Source: Actinomycetes bacterium (lineage in GTDB: Bacteria > Actinomycetota > Coriobacteriia > Coriobacteriales > Eggerthellaceae). Taken from it: DNA of 64,000 nucleotides. Position 1 is the first letter of the stretch, and each line of letters opens with the position of its first letter. The DNA is taken from positions 1 to 64,000 of the forward strand of contig JAEWQO010000113.1 of assembly GCA_023460315.1 (NCBI GenBank), read 5' to 3'. The notes below the pieces were generated by a model that was given only the letters and a program-made list of their open reading frames with translations, made no database searches and was not told the DNA's origin. The position numbers and the translations under genes are program-made. This document shows, piece after piece, positions 7,620 to 15,729 of the stretch.

Positions 7620-10600
7620 CTAGCGCGTGCGGGAAAGCTCCGCAACAATCTCGGCGCGGGGAAGGACCTTGATCGTCTTGCTCGGCAGCGAATTGAGAAA
7701 AGCCTTCCCATAGCCCTTCGTTATAAGGCGGCGGTCTGCAAGTATCAACACGCCTTCGTCGTCGGCCTTTCTGATAAGGCGCCCGGCGGCCTGCTTGACC
7801 TCGAGCACGGCTTGAGGAAGAACATATCGTCTCCATGCCTGGTCATCGTGGGCAGCACGCTCGCACGACAGCGGATCGGTCGGCTTCGAGAAGGGGAGCT
7901 TTGGGATAACCACCCCTTTGAGCGTGGCGCCCGGGGCATCGAATCCCTCCCAAAAGCTTCTCAAGGCGAAAAGGGACAGATGCTCGTCGGCGAGGAAATC
8001 GTCCCTCAATCCCTTGACGGACACACCCCACTTCTGACACACCAGCCGCAGATCGTCTTCCTTGAGCGCAGGCTGGACGGTGTCGAAGCACTTCTCCATT
8101 TCGCGCCGATTCGTGAAAAGGGTGAGCATGGATCCCTGCTGCGCCCGGTGGGCTTCAACAAGCAGCTGCTGGAGTTGGGCCAAATAGGAGGCATCATTTG
8201 GCTCGGGCATGTCGGCAACCACATAGACGGTCATCTGCCCATCGAAATCATAGCTTGAGTCAAGGCGGCACTCACGGCAGGCCGAAAGGTCTGAGGAATT
8301 GAGGCCGAGAGCCGTTTCGAATGCGCTGAAAGCGCCGTCCACGGAAAGCGTCGCAGAGGCGAACACGACCGAGTGGGTCCGCGCGAACAGCGTCTCGTTC
8401 ATCATCCCGCCAACGTTGACCAGGAGCGCTTCGAGCTTTTCGGCAACGCGATCATTTTTGCGCGAAAGCGTTGCGGCATAGGCATAGGAATCTGGAGCTT
8501 TATCCAAAATGATCTCAGCGGCATGCATCTGTTCCTTGAGCTCGATCGCCACCGACGCTATCTCGCGCTGTATTTCGGCGACGCCGTCGATTCCCTCCAG
8601 ATACCCCACAAGCTCCTGGCAGGCCGTCACAAGCTTCTCCGCCGCATCCGTCATCAGGCGACCGTATGAGGCCATGCGAGCGAATGTCTCGCTTGCACGG
8701 ATATCGTCGTTCAGCCAAAGCTCAATCGTCTCATATCCCCGCCCGCGCCTGTTGACATCAAAGAACAAGAGGTCTTTCATGTGGGCGGCAAACGACTGCG
8801 CGTGCGTCGCGTATGTTTTGGCTGCTGCGCGGGCGGTGCCCGTAAGCGCATAGAAAAGCGTCGATCCCTCTTCCCCGCCCGGAACCGTCACCCGACGCTC
8901 GGCCCACACGAACACATTGCGCGACGCTTCATCCGAATCGACACGCTCCGCAAGGCGGATGAGGTCTTCGGCCGAAAGGGTGAGAGAAAACGCGCGGCGG
9001 GCCTCCGCTTCTGCTCCATGGGCCTCGTCCACCACCCAATAGCGAAGAGGGGGCAGCAATCCGCCGTCAGCGACAAGATCGCAGAAGAGAAGGCTATGAT
9101 TCGTGACCACGATGTCGGCCGCCTCCGCGCGGCGCCGAGACCCATGCACAAAGCATGAAGCGCCAAAATAGGGGCACTTGCGGCGCAGGCAGTCAGCGCT
9201 CTTCGTGGTGACGGCATAGCGAGGCAGCGTACGGTAATCCAACTTCAGGCTGTCAATGTCGTCATATCCCGTTTGCTCGATGAAAGACAGCAGTGCGGCA
9301 AGCGCCGGTGCCTGCGAGCGTTCCTTGCCTGCCACGTTTTTCATCTGCGGGCCCTCAGAGACAACCCGGTCGATCTTTCGCAGGCACGGGTAGTGGGAAA
9401 AGCCCTTGAGCGGCGCGAATGTCAGAGGAGACGAGGGAACCGTCGAGGCGTCGGGCAAAACCGAGGCTGCCGCAGGAACGCCCGCCAGAGCAGGGGCGAC
9501 AGCGGATGAGCCGGCAGCATGCAAGCAGGAGGCGGCTGCCGAGCCGAGGGCGGCAGCGGAACAGGCGGCAAGGGCCGATTCCTCAGATTCAGGCACTGTC
9601 GCGACATCTGCCGATTCCCTAGACCCAGCCGCTACAGAAGTCGCCTTTCCGCCGTCCGACGCTGGCGCTGCTTTTCCCGAAGGACCGAGGGCGGCGGCAA
9701 GGGCGGGAAGCTCATGATAGACAAGCTGGTCAAGCAAAGCGTTCGTCTTCGTTGCCACGCCGACGGCTATCCCGTTCGCCCGTGCGGTGAGGGCGGCAGG
9801 CACCAGGTAAGCCATCGACTTTCCCACCCCCGTGCCCGCCTCAACCACCAGGTTTTCAGATTTGGAAAAGGCTGCACGGACCGCCTCAGCCATGTCAACC
9901 TGCTCCTGGCGAGCCTCAAAGTCCGGGTACAGGCTCCCGACGAGCCCCGTGGGAGAAAACGCCTCCTCTATATCTTCCTCAGCAGGAAAAACCAGTTCAC
10001 GATGAGGATCGGCGGCTATGTCATCAGCGTCGATCTTTGGCCGCAGCTCGCAATCTCCCAGACGGGCCTTCCTCAGATCCCGCAGGGAGAACCGCTGCTC
10101 TCGACGGCGGACCCCCTCATGCCCGTCACGGCCCTCTTCGGCGCCGCTCTCCCCTTTCCGTCCCTCAAAGCTTCCCTCCCCCGAGGAGAGGGCAGAAGCA
10201 TTCGCACCTTGATCCGCATGATCCTCTGTTCCGTTTCGACCTGCAGCATCTTCGGCTTCTTTTCGTGCCGCAAAATATTCAAAGACCGTCTGCGTGGGCC
10301 ATTGGTCAGCCATTGCCATGCCGGCAATTTCACGTACCAAGGCAACGGGCATGGCGTCGACGGCTGCAAGAAGGATGCGAAAAATCGCGCAGGTCGAGGC
10401 AACGTCATCGTCTGCGCGATGAGTGGAAAGGGGAGCGCCGAAAGCGCGCACCAGATCAATCAACCGATGGGATTTCAGTCGAGGCAGCGCGATGCGAGCG
10501 AGGTCGAGGGAATCCATCCAGGTTCTCTCAAGCAAAGGATACCCACTGGGATGTTTGGTGGTGAAGGTGCGGTCAAATTCGGCATTATGCGCGACGATCT

Positions 10601-10979
10601 TCGCATCTCCCACGAATTTCACCAGTTCAGCGAGAGCTTCTGAAGGAAAGGGGGCATCCGCGACATCGCTGTCATGAATATCAGTCAGGTAAGCGATTTC
10701 CTCAGGAATAGGCTTTCCGGGATTGACGAAGGTAATGTACCAGTCGACAATTTCCCCCTTCTCCAGCCGGGCTGCCGCTATTTGCGTCAGTTCATCGTGG
10801 TTGAACGACAATCCCGTCGTTTCCGTGTCGATGACGACGATGTTTCTGTCCAGCTCGCCATAATCCGCCTGGGCGGCCGCCCAAGAAAGCGATTCATACC
10901 GCGCCCTTATAGCCTCGGGGGTTCCATCGCTTATGAAGCTTTGCAAAGTATCGTGTGCATGCGTGCTTTGATTTTCCAT
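7620..10979 (-). CDS. dinG: DinG-type helicase fused to DnaQ-type 3'-5' exonuclease
   Basis: This 1119-residue protein joins two enzymes. The N-terminal DEDD exonuclease has Asp51 and Glu53 in VIDTETTG, Asp136 in HNAEFD and His187/Asp192 in HRADDD. The C-terminal part is a DinG/XPD-like superfamily 2 helicase with Walker A GTGVGKS, a DEAH box, a SATL motif and motif VI QAAGRLIRK. Four cysteines (one in YPCLRK, three in CLRRKCPYFGASC) likely hold an iron-sulfur cluster. An Ala/Ser-rich stretch of about 100 residues is inserted between Walker A and the first cluster cysteine, which is unusual. It probably acts in DNA repair or R-loop removal. It is the first gene of the minus-strand cluster. 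Confidence 0.9.
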   Translation of the reverse strand: MENQSTHAHDTLQSFISDGTPEAIRARYESLSWAAAQADYGELDRNIVVIDTETTGLSFNHDELTQIAAARLEKGEIVDWYITFVNPGKPIPEEIAYLTDIHDSDVADAPFPSEALAELVKFVGDAKIVAHNAEFDRTFTTKHPSGYPLLERTWMDSLDLARIALPRLKSHRLIDLVRAFGAPLSTHRADDDVASTCAIFRILLAAVDAMPVALVREIAGMAMADQWPTQTVFEYFAARKEAEDAAGRNGTEDHADQGANASALSSGEGSFEGRKGESGAEEGRDGHEGVRRREQRFSLRDLRKARLGDCELRPKIDADDIAADPHRELVFPAEEDIEEAFSPTGLVGSLYPDFEARQEQVDMAEAVRAAFSKSENLVVEAGTGVGKSMAYLVPAALTARANGIAVGVATKTNALLDQLVYHELPALAAALGPSGKAAPASDGGKATSVAAGSRESADVATVPESEESALAACSAAALGSAAASCLHAAGSSAVAPALAGVPAAASVLPDASTVPSSPLTFAPLKGFSHYPCLRKIDRVVSEGPQMKNVAGKERSQAPALAALLSFIEQTGYDDIDSLKLDYRTLPRYAVTTKSADCLRRKCPYFGASCFVHGSRRRAEAADIVVTNHSLLFCDLVADGGLLPPLRYWVVDEAHGAEAEARRAFSLTLSAEDLIRLAERVDSDEASRNVFVWAERRVTVPGGEEGSTLFYALTGTARAAAKTYATHAQSFAAHMKDLLFFDVNRRGRGYETIELWLNDDIRASETFARMASYGRLMTDAAEKLVTACQELVGYLEGIDGVAEIQREIASVAIELKEQMHAAEIILDKAPDSYAYAATLSRKNDRVAEKLEALLVNVGGMMNETLFARTHSVVFASATLSVDGAFSAFETALGLNSSDLSACRECRLDSSYDFDGQMTVYVVADMPEPNDASYLAQLQQLLVEAHRAQQGSMLTLFTNRREMEKCFDTVQPALKEDDLRLVCQKWGVSVKGLRDDFLADEHLSLFALRSFWEGFDAPGATLKGVVIPKLPFSKPTDPLSCERAAHDDQAWRRYVLPQAVLEVKQAAGRLIRKADDEGVLILADRRLITKGYGKAFLNSLPSKTIKVLPRAEIVAELSRTR

Positions 10980-11081
10980 AGTCTCAGCCTATCATCTATC
11001 ATGTGATCATACAAACTGGAAACGGTGATTTCATGCGGATAACCAAAGGCAAATGCCACCGTTAAGGCAACAAGGAGCATC

Positions 11082-11720
11082 ATGGACATTTACTACGGAG
11101 CCTACGCACGATTCGACACTGTTTCCAAGAAAGAGGCATCAACGCTTGTTGGAGCCGACAATCTGGTCGGAGATGTTTTTGAGATTGTTTTCGTGACAGA
11201 AAACGGGCAGGTTGTTGCATGGGCAAGAAACAAATTCGGCCGGAATATCGGTTTCTTTGACACCGTCGTCTCAAGAAAACTCAGCATACTGAACGCACGG
11301 GGATGGACCCTGAAAGCAATTCTCTCCTTCATTGCCTACACCGACACCCCCGAACCAGGACATTATTGGGGAGAGATGGCTCTCATCTGCTTTGACCCTT
11401 CCTTCGACGCCTCTTTCTCCAACTTTCTTCAAGGCCTCTGCAGCAAGCTGGAAGAAGGAATCAGGCCCAACATAGATCTGAGCGAGAGCGGAATATCCCA
11501 GGTTATCGAAAGCGAAGGGTCTTGGATACCAAAAAAACGTGAGCCGCTGCCTGAGAGAAAAACCGGAACGGTCATCATGAAGAGCCGACGAAAGATGTCA
11601 GAAAAAGTCATAGAACAAGGACGGAAGAAAAACAAAGGCTGTTATGTCCTCAGCTGGGCCTTTCTCATAGCCCTTTTTGTCGGCATCGTGATCCTCTTGA
11701 AGTCGTGCGGCGTGTTCTAA
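11082..11720 (+). CDS. Tail-anchored protein of unknown function
   Basis: I do not recognise a family for this 212-residue protein. Residues 1-140 look like a globular alpha/beta domain (MDIYYGAYARFDTVSKKEA at the start). A basic linker follows at about 150-185, rich in Lys and Arg. A single C-terminal membrane helix occupies about residues 189-207 (YVLSWAFLIALFVGIVILL). No signal peptide is present, so a tail-anchored topology with a cytoplasmic domain is inferred. The ATG follows a good CAAGGAGCATC ribosome site. It is monocistronic and diverges from the DinG gene. Confidence 0.65.
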   Translation: MDIYYGAYARFDTVSKKEASTLVGADNLVGDVFEIVFVTENGQVVAWARNKFGRNIGFFDTVVSRKLSILNARGWTLKAILSFIAYTDTPEPGHYWGEMALICFDPSFDASFSNFLQGLCSKLEEGIRPNIDLSESGISQVIESEGSWIPKKREPLPERKTGTVIMKSRRKMSEKVIEQGRKKNKGCYVLSWAFLIALFVGIVILLKSCGVF

Positions 11721-11733
11721 CCTCCCCCTTTTT

Positions 11734-11856
11734 TTCAAGTCCCTCTCGAGCCAAGCGCCCGGCAACATCGCAACTTCAAGTCACCCTCGAGCCAAACGTC
11801 CAAACACGACGCAACTTCAAGTCCCTCTCAAGCAAAGCACCCGATAACAATGCAAC
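11734..11856. repeat. Three tandem 41-bp degenerate direct repeats
   Basis: Units begin with TTCAAG at 11734, 11775 and 11816, exactly 41 bp apart, and each ends in GCAAC. The internal bases diverge moderately (TCGAGCCAAGCG, TCGAGCCAAACG and TCAAGCAAAGCA). No function is recognised. Confidence 0.85.
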
Positions 11857-12049
11857 AGCATATCCGGCCATCGCGATCCCAGCCAAAGCCCTCTCAAGCC
11901 TCTCAAGCCAACCCAAAAGCTCCTCCATCAAGCCCCTCACGCGCCCAAAGCCGCTCGCCGCAAGAACCACTGCAGCGAGCGGCACGGAACGCGAGCCTCT
12001 TCATCGAACCAAACTGCCCAGCACCGCCATCAACACAAGATAATTAGTA

Positions 12050-12063
12050 GAACATACGTTTGT
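12050..12063. promoter_or_regulatory. LexA (SOS) box-like sequence
   Basis: GAACATACGTTTGT fits the Gram-positive/actinobacterial SOS pattern GAAC-N4-GTTY. A TATTAT element overlaps its right side (12063-12068). No obvious gene starts downstream on either strand, so this is an orphan candidate. Confidence 0.35.
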
Positions 12064-12135
12064 ATTATGAATAAATTGTTGCGTCACTTTGCAGAAAACC
12101 CGTTCCGCCTCCCTGCCTCAAGAAGAAACCTTAAT

Positions 12136-12171
12136 GCACAGCCAATGTTTCACGTGAAACATTGGCTGTGC
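12136..12171. promoter_or_regulatory. parS: parS site 3 in a 36-bp perfect palindrome
   Basis: Core TGTTTCACGTGAAACA at 12146-12161, with perfect arms to 12136 and 12171. Confidence 0.95.
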
Positions 12172-12343
12172 TGTTGCGTTGAGGGACAACCGTGACAGAC
12201 ACGCCTCAGGCGAAGAAAGCCGACTCCATCGCCGCCGACGTTGCGTTAATGGAAAACCATGCCAGGCACGCCACATCATACGAGTCAATGGTTTTCGGAC
12301 TTTTGGAATACGTTGCCGGACAACATGCCAATCATCGCTTTGC

Positions 12344-12373
12344 CTTTCAATGTTTCACGTGAAACATTGAAAG
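12344..12373. promoter_or_regulatory. parS: parS site 4 in a 30-bp perfect palindrome
   Basis: Core at 12351-12366, with perfect arms to 12344 and 12373. It lies about 30 bp beyond the ddl stop on the minus strand. Confidence 0.95.
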
Positions 12374-12402
12374 AGGCCAATTCACGCCACAACCCTCGCC
12401 TG

Positions 12403-13350
12403 TCATTTTTCTTCGAGAGCCAATTCGATCAGTTTTGTACATAATTCCGAAAACGACATCCCCGCAACACGCGCTGCATCAGGAAGAAGAGAAGTGCTTG
12501 TCATGCCTGGGATAGTGTTGGTTTCCAAAATCCAACTGACGCCTTGATCGTCCAATATGAAATCCGATCGAGAAACACCCTCGCATCCAAGAACTTTATG
12601 CGCACGTCGTGCATAGTCCATAATTGATACAGTGTCATCATCTGACAAGCGAGCAGGGCAGATATGTTGTGATCCACCAGGCTCATATTTAGCTTCGTAG
12701 TCATAAAACCCGCTTGAAGGAACAATTTCTATGATAGGAAGGGATTCCGGCTCTTCATTGCCAATCACCGCAACCGTAAGCTCAGTTCCCTTTACAAATT
12801 TTTCTACAACAACTTCGTCATCATATTCAAACGCTTTCGTTATTGCCTCAGCAATATCGTGCTCTCCTTCGGCAATAAACACTCCGATGGTACTGCCTTC
12901 TTTCGCAGCTTTGACAACGCAATGATCGCCGACTGCATTCACGATGTCCCCAACAACGATCTTGTCTCCCCGAGACAAGATGACAGATGGAGGTGTTGGA
13001 ATGTTCGCCATTTCATAGAAAAGCTTTGCCTTCGCTTTGTCTATAGACAAAGCGCTCGCAAATATGCCAGATCCTATATAGGGAATCTCAAGAATCTCAA
13101 GAAGTCCTTGGAGGGCCCCATCTTCGCCATACTTTCCATGAAGGCAAATAAAGGCAACATCAAACGATCCATCGATAAGTTTTTTTAAATCTTCTTTTTC
13201 GGTTGGATCAAAAACAGAAACAGGAAAGCCTGCTTCCAAAAGTGCTTTCTGAGCTCCTTCGCCAGATGCAAACGAAACTTCACGCTCTCCGCTTTTTCCT
13301 CCAACAAGCAATGCTACTTTACATTGTTGAGGATCAAGGCGATCTTTCAT
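12403..13350 (-). CDS. ddl: D-alanine--D-alanine ligase
   Basis: This 315-residue ATP-grasp ligase joins two D-alanines for peptidoglycan precursor synthesis in the cytoplasm. It shows the N-terminal LLVGGKSGEREVSFASG motif, the HGKYGEDGALQGLLE segment, KAAKEGSTIGV in the ATP-grasp region and the LETNTIPGMTSTSLLP end motif with the Mg-binding Glu/Asn. The frame is open upstream to 13440, next to a parS site. The ATG at 13350 is chosen because AGAAGGAGCT lies directly before it and the family starts there. A TATACT -10 candidate lies at 13392-13397. It stands alone, divergent from rlmN. Confidence 0.95.
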   Translation of the reverse strand: MKDRLDPQQCKVALLVGGKSGEREVSFASGEGAQKALLEAGFPVSVFDPTEKEDLKKLIDGSFDVAFICLHGKYGEDGALQGLLEILEIPYIGSGIFASALSIDKAKAKLFYEMANIPTPPSVILSRGDKIVVGDIVNAVGDHCVVKAAKEGSTIGVFIAEGEHDIAEAITKAFEYDDEVVVEKFVKGTELTVAVIGNEEPESLPIIEIVPSSGFYDYEAKYEPGGSQHICPARLSDDDTVSIMDYARRAHKVLGCEGVSRSDFILDDQGVSWILETNTIPGMTSTSLLPDAARVAGMSFSELCTKLIELALEEK

Positions 13351-13440
13351 AGCTCCTTCTTTCGTCTCACCTGCCCACACCATGTAAACGAAGTATAGCA
13401 AAACAATGAGAGACGCAGCGGCATCGTCGTTTCTAAACAA

Positions 13441-13456
13441 TGTTTCACGTGAAACA
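13441..13456. promoter_or_regulatory. parS: parS site 5, core only
   Basis: The exact 16-mer TGTTTCACGTGAAACA without extended symmetry, in the divergent region between ddl and rlmN. Confidence 0.95.
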
Positions 13457-13512
13457 GGGGAGAAGACCTCAAGAAAGTACGGTCGCCAAGATGACTGTTA
13501 GACAACCAAGAG

Positions 13513-13528
13513 TGTTTCACGTGAAACA
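13513..13528. promoter_or_regulatory. parS: parS site 6, core only
   Basis: An exact 16-mer with imperfect flanking symmetry (CCAA-N3-core-TTGG). It covers the place where the -35 of rlmN would lie. Confidence 0.95.
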
Positions 13529-13542
13529 TTGGTGCGATCACG

Positions 13543-13548
13543 TATAAT
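13543..13548 (+). promoter_or_regulatory. -10 box of rlmN, near-leaderless
   Basis: A perfect TATAAT lies four bases before the first in-frame ATG (13552). A second ATG (13558) fits the expected transcription start closely. There is no visible -35 and no ribosome site, which suggests a leaderless transcript. Confidence 0.5.
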
Positions 13549-13551
13549 GAA

Positions 13552-14592
13552 ATGACTATGGAGCAACCAATTAAGTCATACTCAATCGAAGGTCTTCAAG
13601 ACCTCATGCAACATCTTGGACAACCGTCTTTCCGTGCAAGACAACTATTTGAATGGCTCTATCTTCATCACGCTACCTCATATGACGACATGACCAATCT
13701 GCCGGCATCTTTGAGAAAGTGTCTGACGAACAATTATCCTTTATATCCTTCGAAGATCATTGACAAGCAGGTATCGCAAGACGGGACAAAAAAATATGTC
13801 ATTGAGTTCCATGATCGTTCCCAAGCTGAAGCAGTAGCCATTCCTTCCAATCAAGCCCATGAACGGATGACAGTATGTTTTTCGACGCAAATCGGCTGTC
13901 CTATTGGCTGTACGTTCTGTGCGACGGGAAAAGAAGGCTTCACCCGTAATCTAACACCCGGAGAAATCGTAGACCAAATTCTCATTTCCCAAAGCGACAC
14001 AGGAAAGCGTGTAACCAATATTGTCGCGATGGGCCAGGGAGAACCCTTTTTGAATTACGACAACGTCCTCGCGGCGCTTCGCATACTCAACAGTTCTCAA
14101 GGCTTGGCAATTGGGGCACGTCATATCACACTATCAACTTGTGGGATATTCTCAGGAATCGAACGTCTTTCTTCAGAGCCAGAGCAATTCACTCTCGCTG
14201 TTTCACTTCATGCTGCGCGCCAACAGGTACGAAACCAACTTATGCCCCATTTGGCTTCATATCCCCTCTCTAAATTGCGTGCAATCATTGAAGAGTATCT
14301 CGCTGCAACTAATCGGCGCGTCACGTTCGAGTACATCATGATCAAAGGAGTGAATGACTTACCTCCCGATCGCGATGCTTTGCTTGAATTCTGCGACGGT
14401 CTTCTCTGCCACGTCAATCTCATACCCATCAATACGGTTGAGGACTTCTCCTATCAGCCAAGCTCAAAAGAGACCCAGGAATCTTGGATCCAGTTGCTTC
14501 AGAAGCAAGGGACTGAGGCAACTGTGAGAAATTCCCGAGGAAATGATATTGCAGGAGCTTGCGGGCAGCTCAAGAACAAGCTTTCCAGCTAA
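13552..14592 (+). CDS. rlmN: 23S rRNA/tRNA adenine C2-methyltransferase RlmN
   Basis: This 346-residue radical-SAM enzyme methylates C2 of A2503 in 23S rRNA and A37 in some tRNAs. The iron-sulfur motif is seen in GCPIGCTFCATGKEGF (CxxxCxxC). The MGQGEPFLNYDN segment and the C-terminal catalytic cysteine in NDIAGACGQL are present, so the enzyme should be active. Length is typical. The second ATG (13558) is an equally possible start. A parS palindrome follows 16 bp after the stop, convergent with parB. Confidence 0.95.
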   Translation: MTMEQPIKSYSIEGLQDLMQHLGQPSFRARQLFEWLYLHHATSYDDMTNLPASLRKCLTNNYPLYPSKIIDKQVSQDGTKKYVIEFHDRSQAEAVAIPSNQAHERMTVCFSTQIGCPIGCTFCATGKEGFTRNLTPGEIVDQILISQSDTGKRVTNIVAMGQGEPFLNYDNVLAALRILNSSQGLAIGARHITLSTCGIFSGIERLSSEPEQFTLAVSLHAARQQVRNQLMPHLASYPLSKLRAIIEEYLAATNRRVTFEYIMIKGVNDLPPDRDALLEFCDGLLCHVNLIPINTVEDFSYQPSSKETQESWIQLLQKQGTEATVRNSRGNDIAGACGQLKNKLSS

Positions 14593-14608
14593 ATAGTCAC
14601 TCTAACGA

Positions 14609-14642
14609 AAGAACCAGTGTTTCACGTGAAACACTGGTTCTT
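14609..14642. promoter_or_regulatory. parS: parS site 7 in a 34-bp perfect palindrome
   Basis: Core at 14618-14633, perfect arms to 14609 and 14642. It lies between the convergent rlmN and parB stop codons. Confidence 0.95.
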
Positions 14643-14667
14643 CTACACTTTACCGCTCTACTTCTGG

Positions 14668-14699
14668 CATCCTAATGTTTCACGTGAAACATTAGGATG
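14668..14699. promoter_or_regulatory. parS: parS site 8 in a 32-bp palindrome overlapping parB stop
   Basis: Core at 14676-14691. The right arm (14692-14699) contains the parB stop codon and last codons, and the left arm mirrors it perfectly. Confidence 0.95.
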
Positions 14700-15729
14700 T
14701 TGAGGCAATAAGTTCTTCAAATAGCCTTTCGAGCTCTTCCTCGTCTTTAAACTCGATTTCTATCTTATTTTTTCCTTGCGCTGATTTCACTTTAACATTT
14801 GTGTGCAACACATCTCGCAATGCACGGGCAACAGTCTTGAAGGATTTCGGAACCGGTTGACGTGTCGTTTTGTCTTCATTGCTAGCTTTACCAGAAAACA
14901 ATCGCGCAATCGCTTCAGCCTCTCTTACGGTCAATTTTCCTTCAACTAACTTCTCAGTAAGCTTTTGGCGGCCTTCTTTTGAAGGAATAGAGAGAATAGC
15001 ACGTGCATGGCCGGCAGTTATCTTCTCTTCAAAAAGCAATTGCTGAGCTTCTTCGGGCAATTCCAATAAACGGAGCGCATTAGCTACAGTCGACCGCCCT
15101 TTAGACATAGCTTGGGCGACCTCTGATTGAGTCAAACTTCTGCGCTCCATCATACGGCGATAGCCATATGCTTCTTCAATGGGATTGAGATCCGAGCGCT
15201 GTACATTTTCAACTAAAGCCAATTCCAGTGCCTTGTCATCATCGGCATCTTTGATACGCACAGGAATAGTACTTATCCCGAGCAAACGACAAGCCTGCCA
15301 TCGGCGTTCTCCTGCAATAATCTGGTATGAGTTCGAGCCGACAGAACGTACGAGGATGGGCTGAAGAAGACCATCTTTTTCAATCGAAGCTGCCAGCTCT
15401 TCAAGCTCTTCCTTTTTAAAGTGAGTTCGCGGCTGGTCAGGATTAGGACTGACACATTCAAGAGGAACTTCATCCGTATTGCGCTGCACAACACTTTTAA
15501 TCGTAATATGGTCCTCATCATTGATAAAAGAGTCTTGATCAGGCTCTTTTTCAGGAAGAGGGCGCTCAATTTCACGCACAGTTGGAGCGGAAGCCTCGAC
15601 GACATCTTCCCTCTCAACTAACATACGCTGCGCTTGGGGCATGGGATCAGGAGGGATAGATTCCTCGTAGGACCCTCCCAACAACGAGTTCAAACCGCGT
15701 CCAAGTCCGGTTTTCGCAGCTTTAGCCAC
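14692..15729 (-). CDS. parB: Chromosome-partitioning protein ParB (Spo0J family)
   Basis: This 345-residue protein is the CTP-dependent DNA clamp that loads at parS and spreads to organise the origin. The ParB/Srx nucleotide fold shows GERRWQACRLLG and ENVQRSDLNPIEEAYGY. A helix-turn-helix follows (LTQSEVAQAMSKGRSTVANALRL). The C-terminal dimerisation part is acidic and lysine-rich. The N-terminal box LGRGLNSLLGG that stimulates ParA is present (residues 8-18). The start overlaps the parA end by 8 bp, so translation is coupled. Its 3' end forms one arm of a parS palindrome. Confidence 0.95.
   Translation of the reverse strand: MAKAAKTGLGRGLNSLLGGSYEESIPPDPMPQAQRMLVEREDVVEASAPTVREIERPLPEKEPDQDSFINDEDHITIKSVVQRNTDEVPLECVSPNPDQPRTHFKKEELEELAASIEKDGLLQPILVRSVGSNSYQIIAGERRWQACRLLGISTIPVRIKDADDDKALELALVENVQRSDLNPIEEAYGYRRMMERRSLTQSEVAQAMSKGRSTVANALRLLELPEEAQQLLFEEKITAGHARAILSIPSKEGRQKLTEKLVEGKLTVREAEAIARLFSGKASNEDKTTRQPVPKSFKTVARALRDVLHTNVKVKSAQGKNKIEIEFKDEEELERLFEELIASTS

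Larger units (their letters stand above)
11721..12402. other. Gene-free stretch with 41-bp repeats, SOS-like box and two parS
   Basis: No gene is supported. It contains three 41-bp direct repeats (11734-11856), CT/CA-rich sequence to about 12000, a LexA-box-like element with a -10-like TATTAT at 12050-12068, and parS palindromes at 12136-12171 and 12344-12373. Confidence 0.7.

Noticed and set aside
9519..10643. 374-codon plus-strand frame
   Set aside because: Antisense to DinG, including its exonuclease motifs; no family features.
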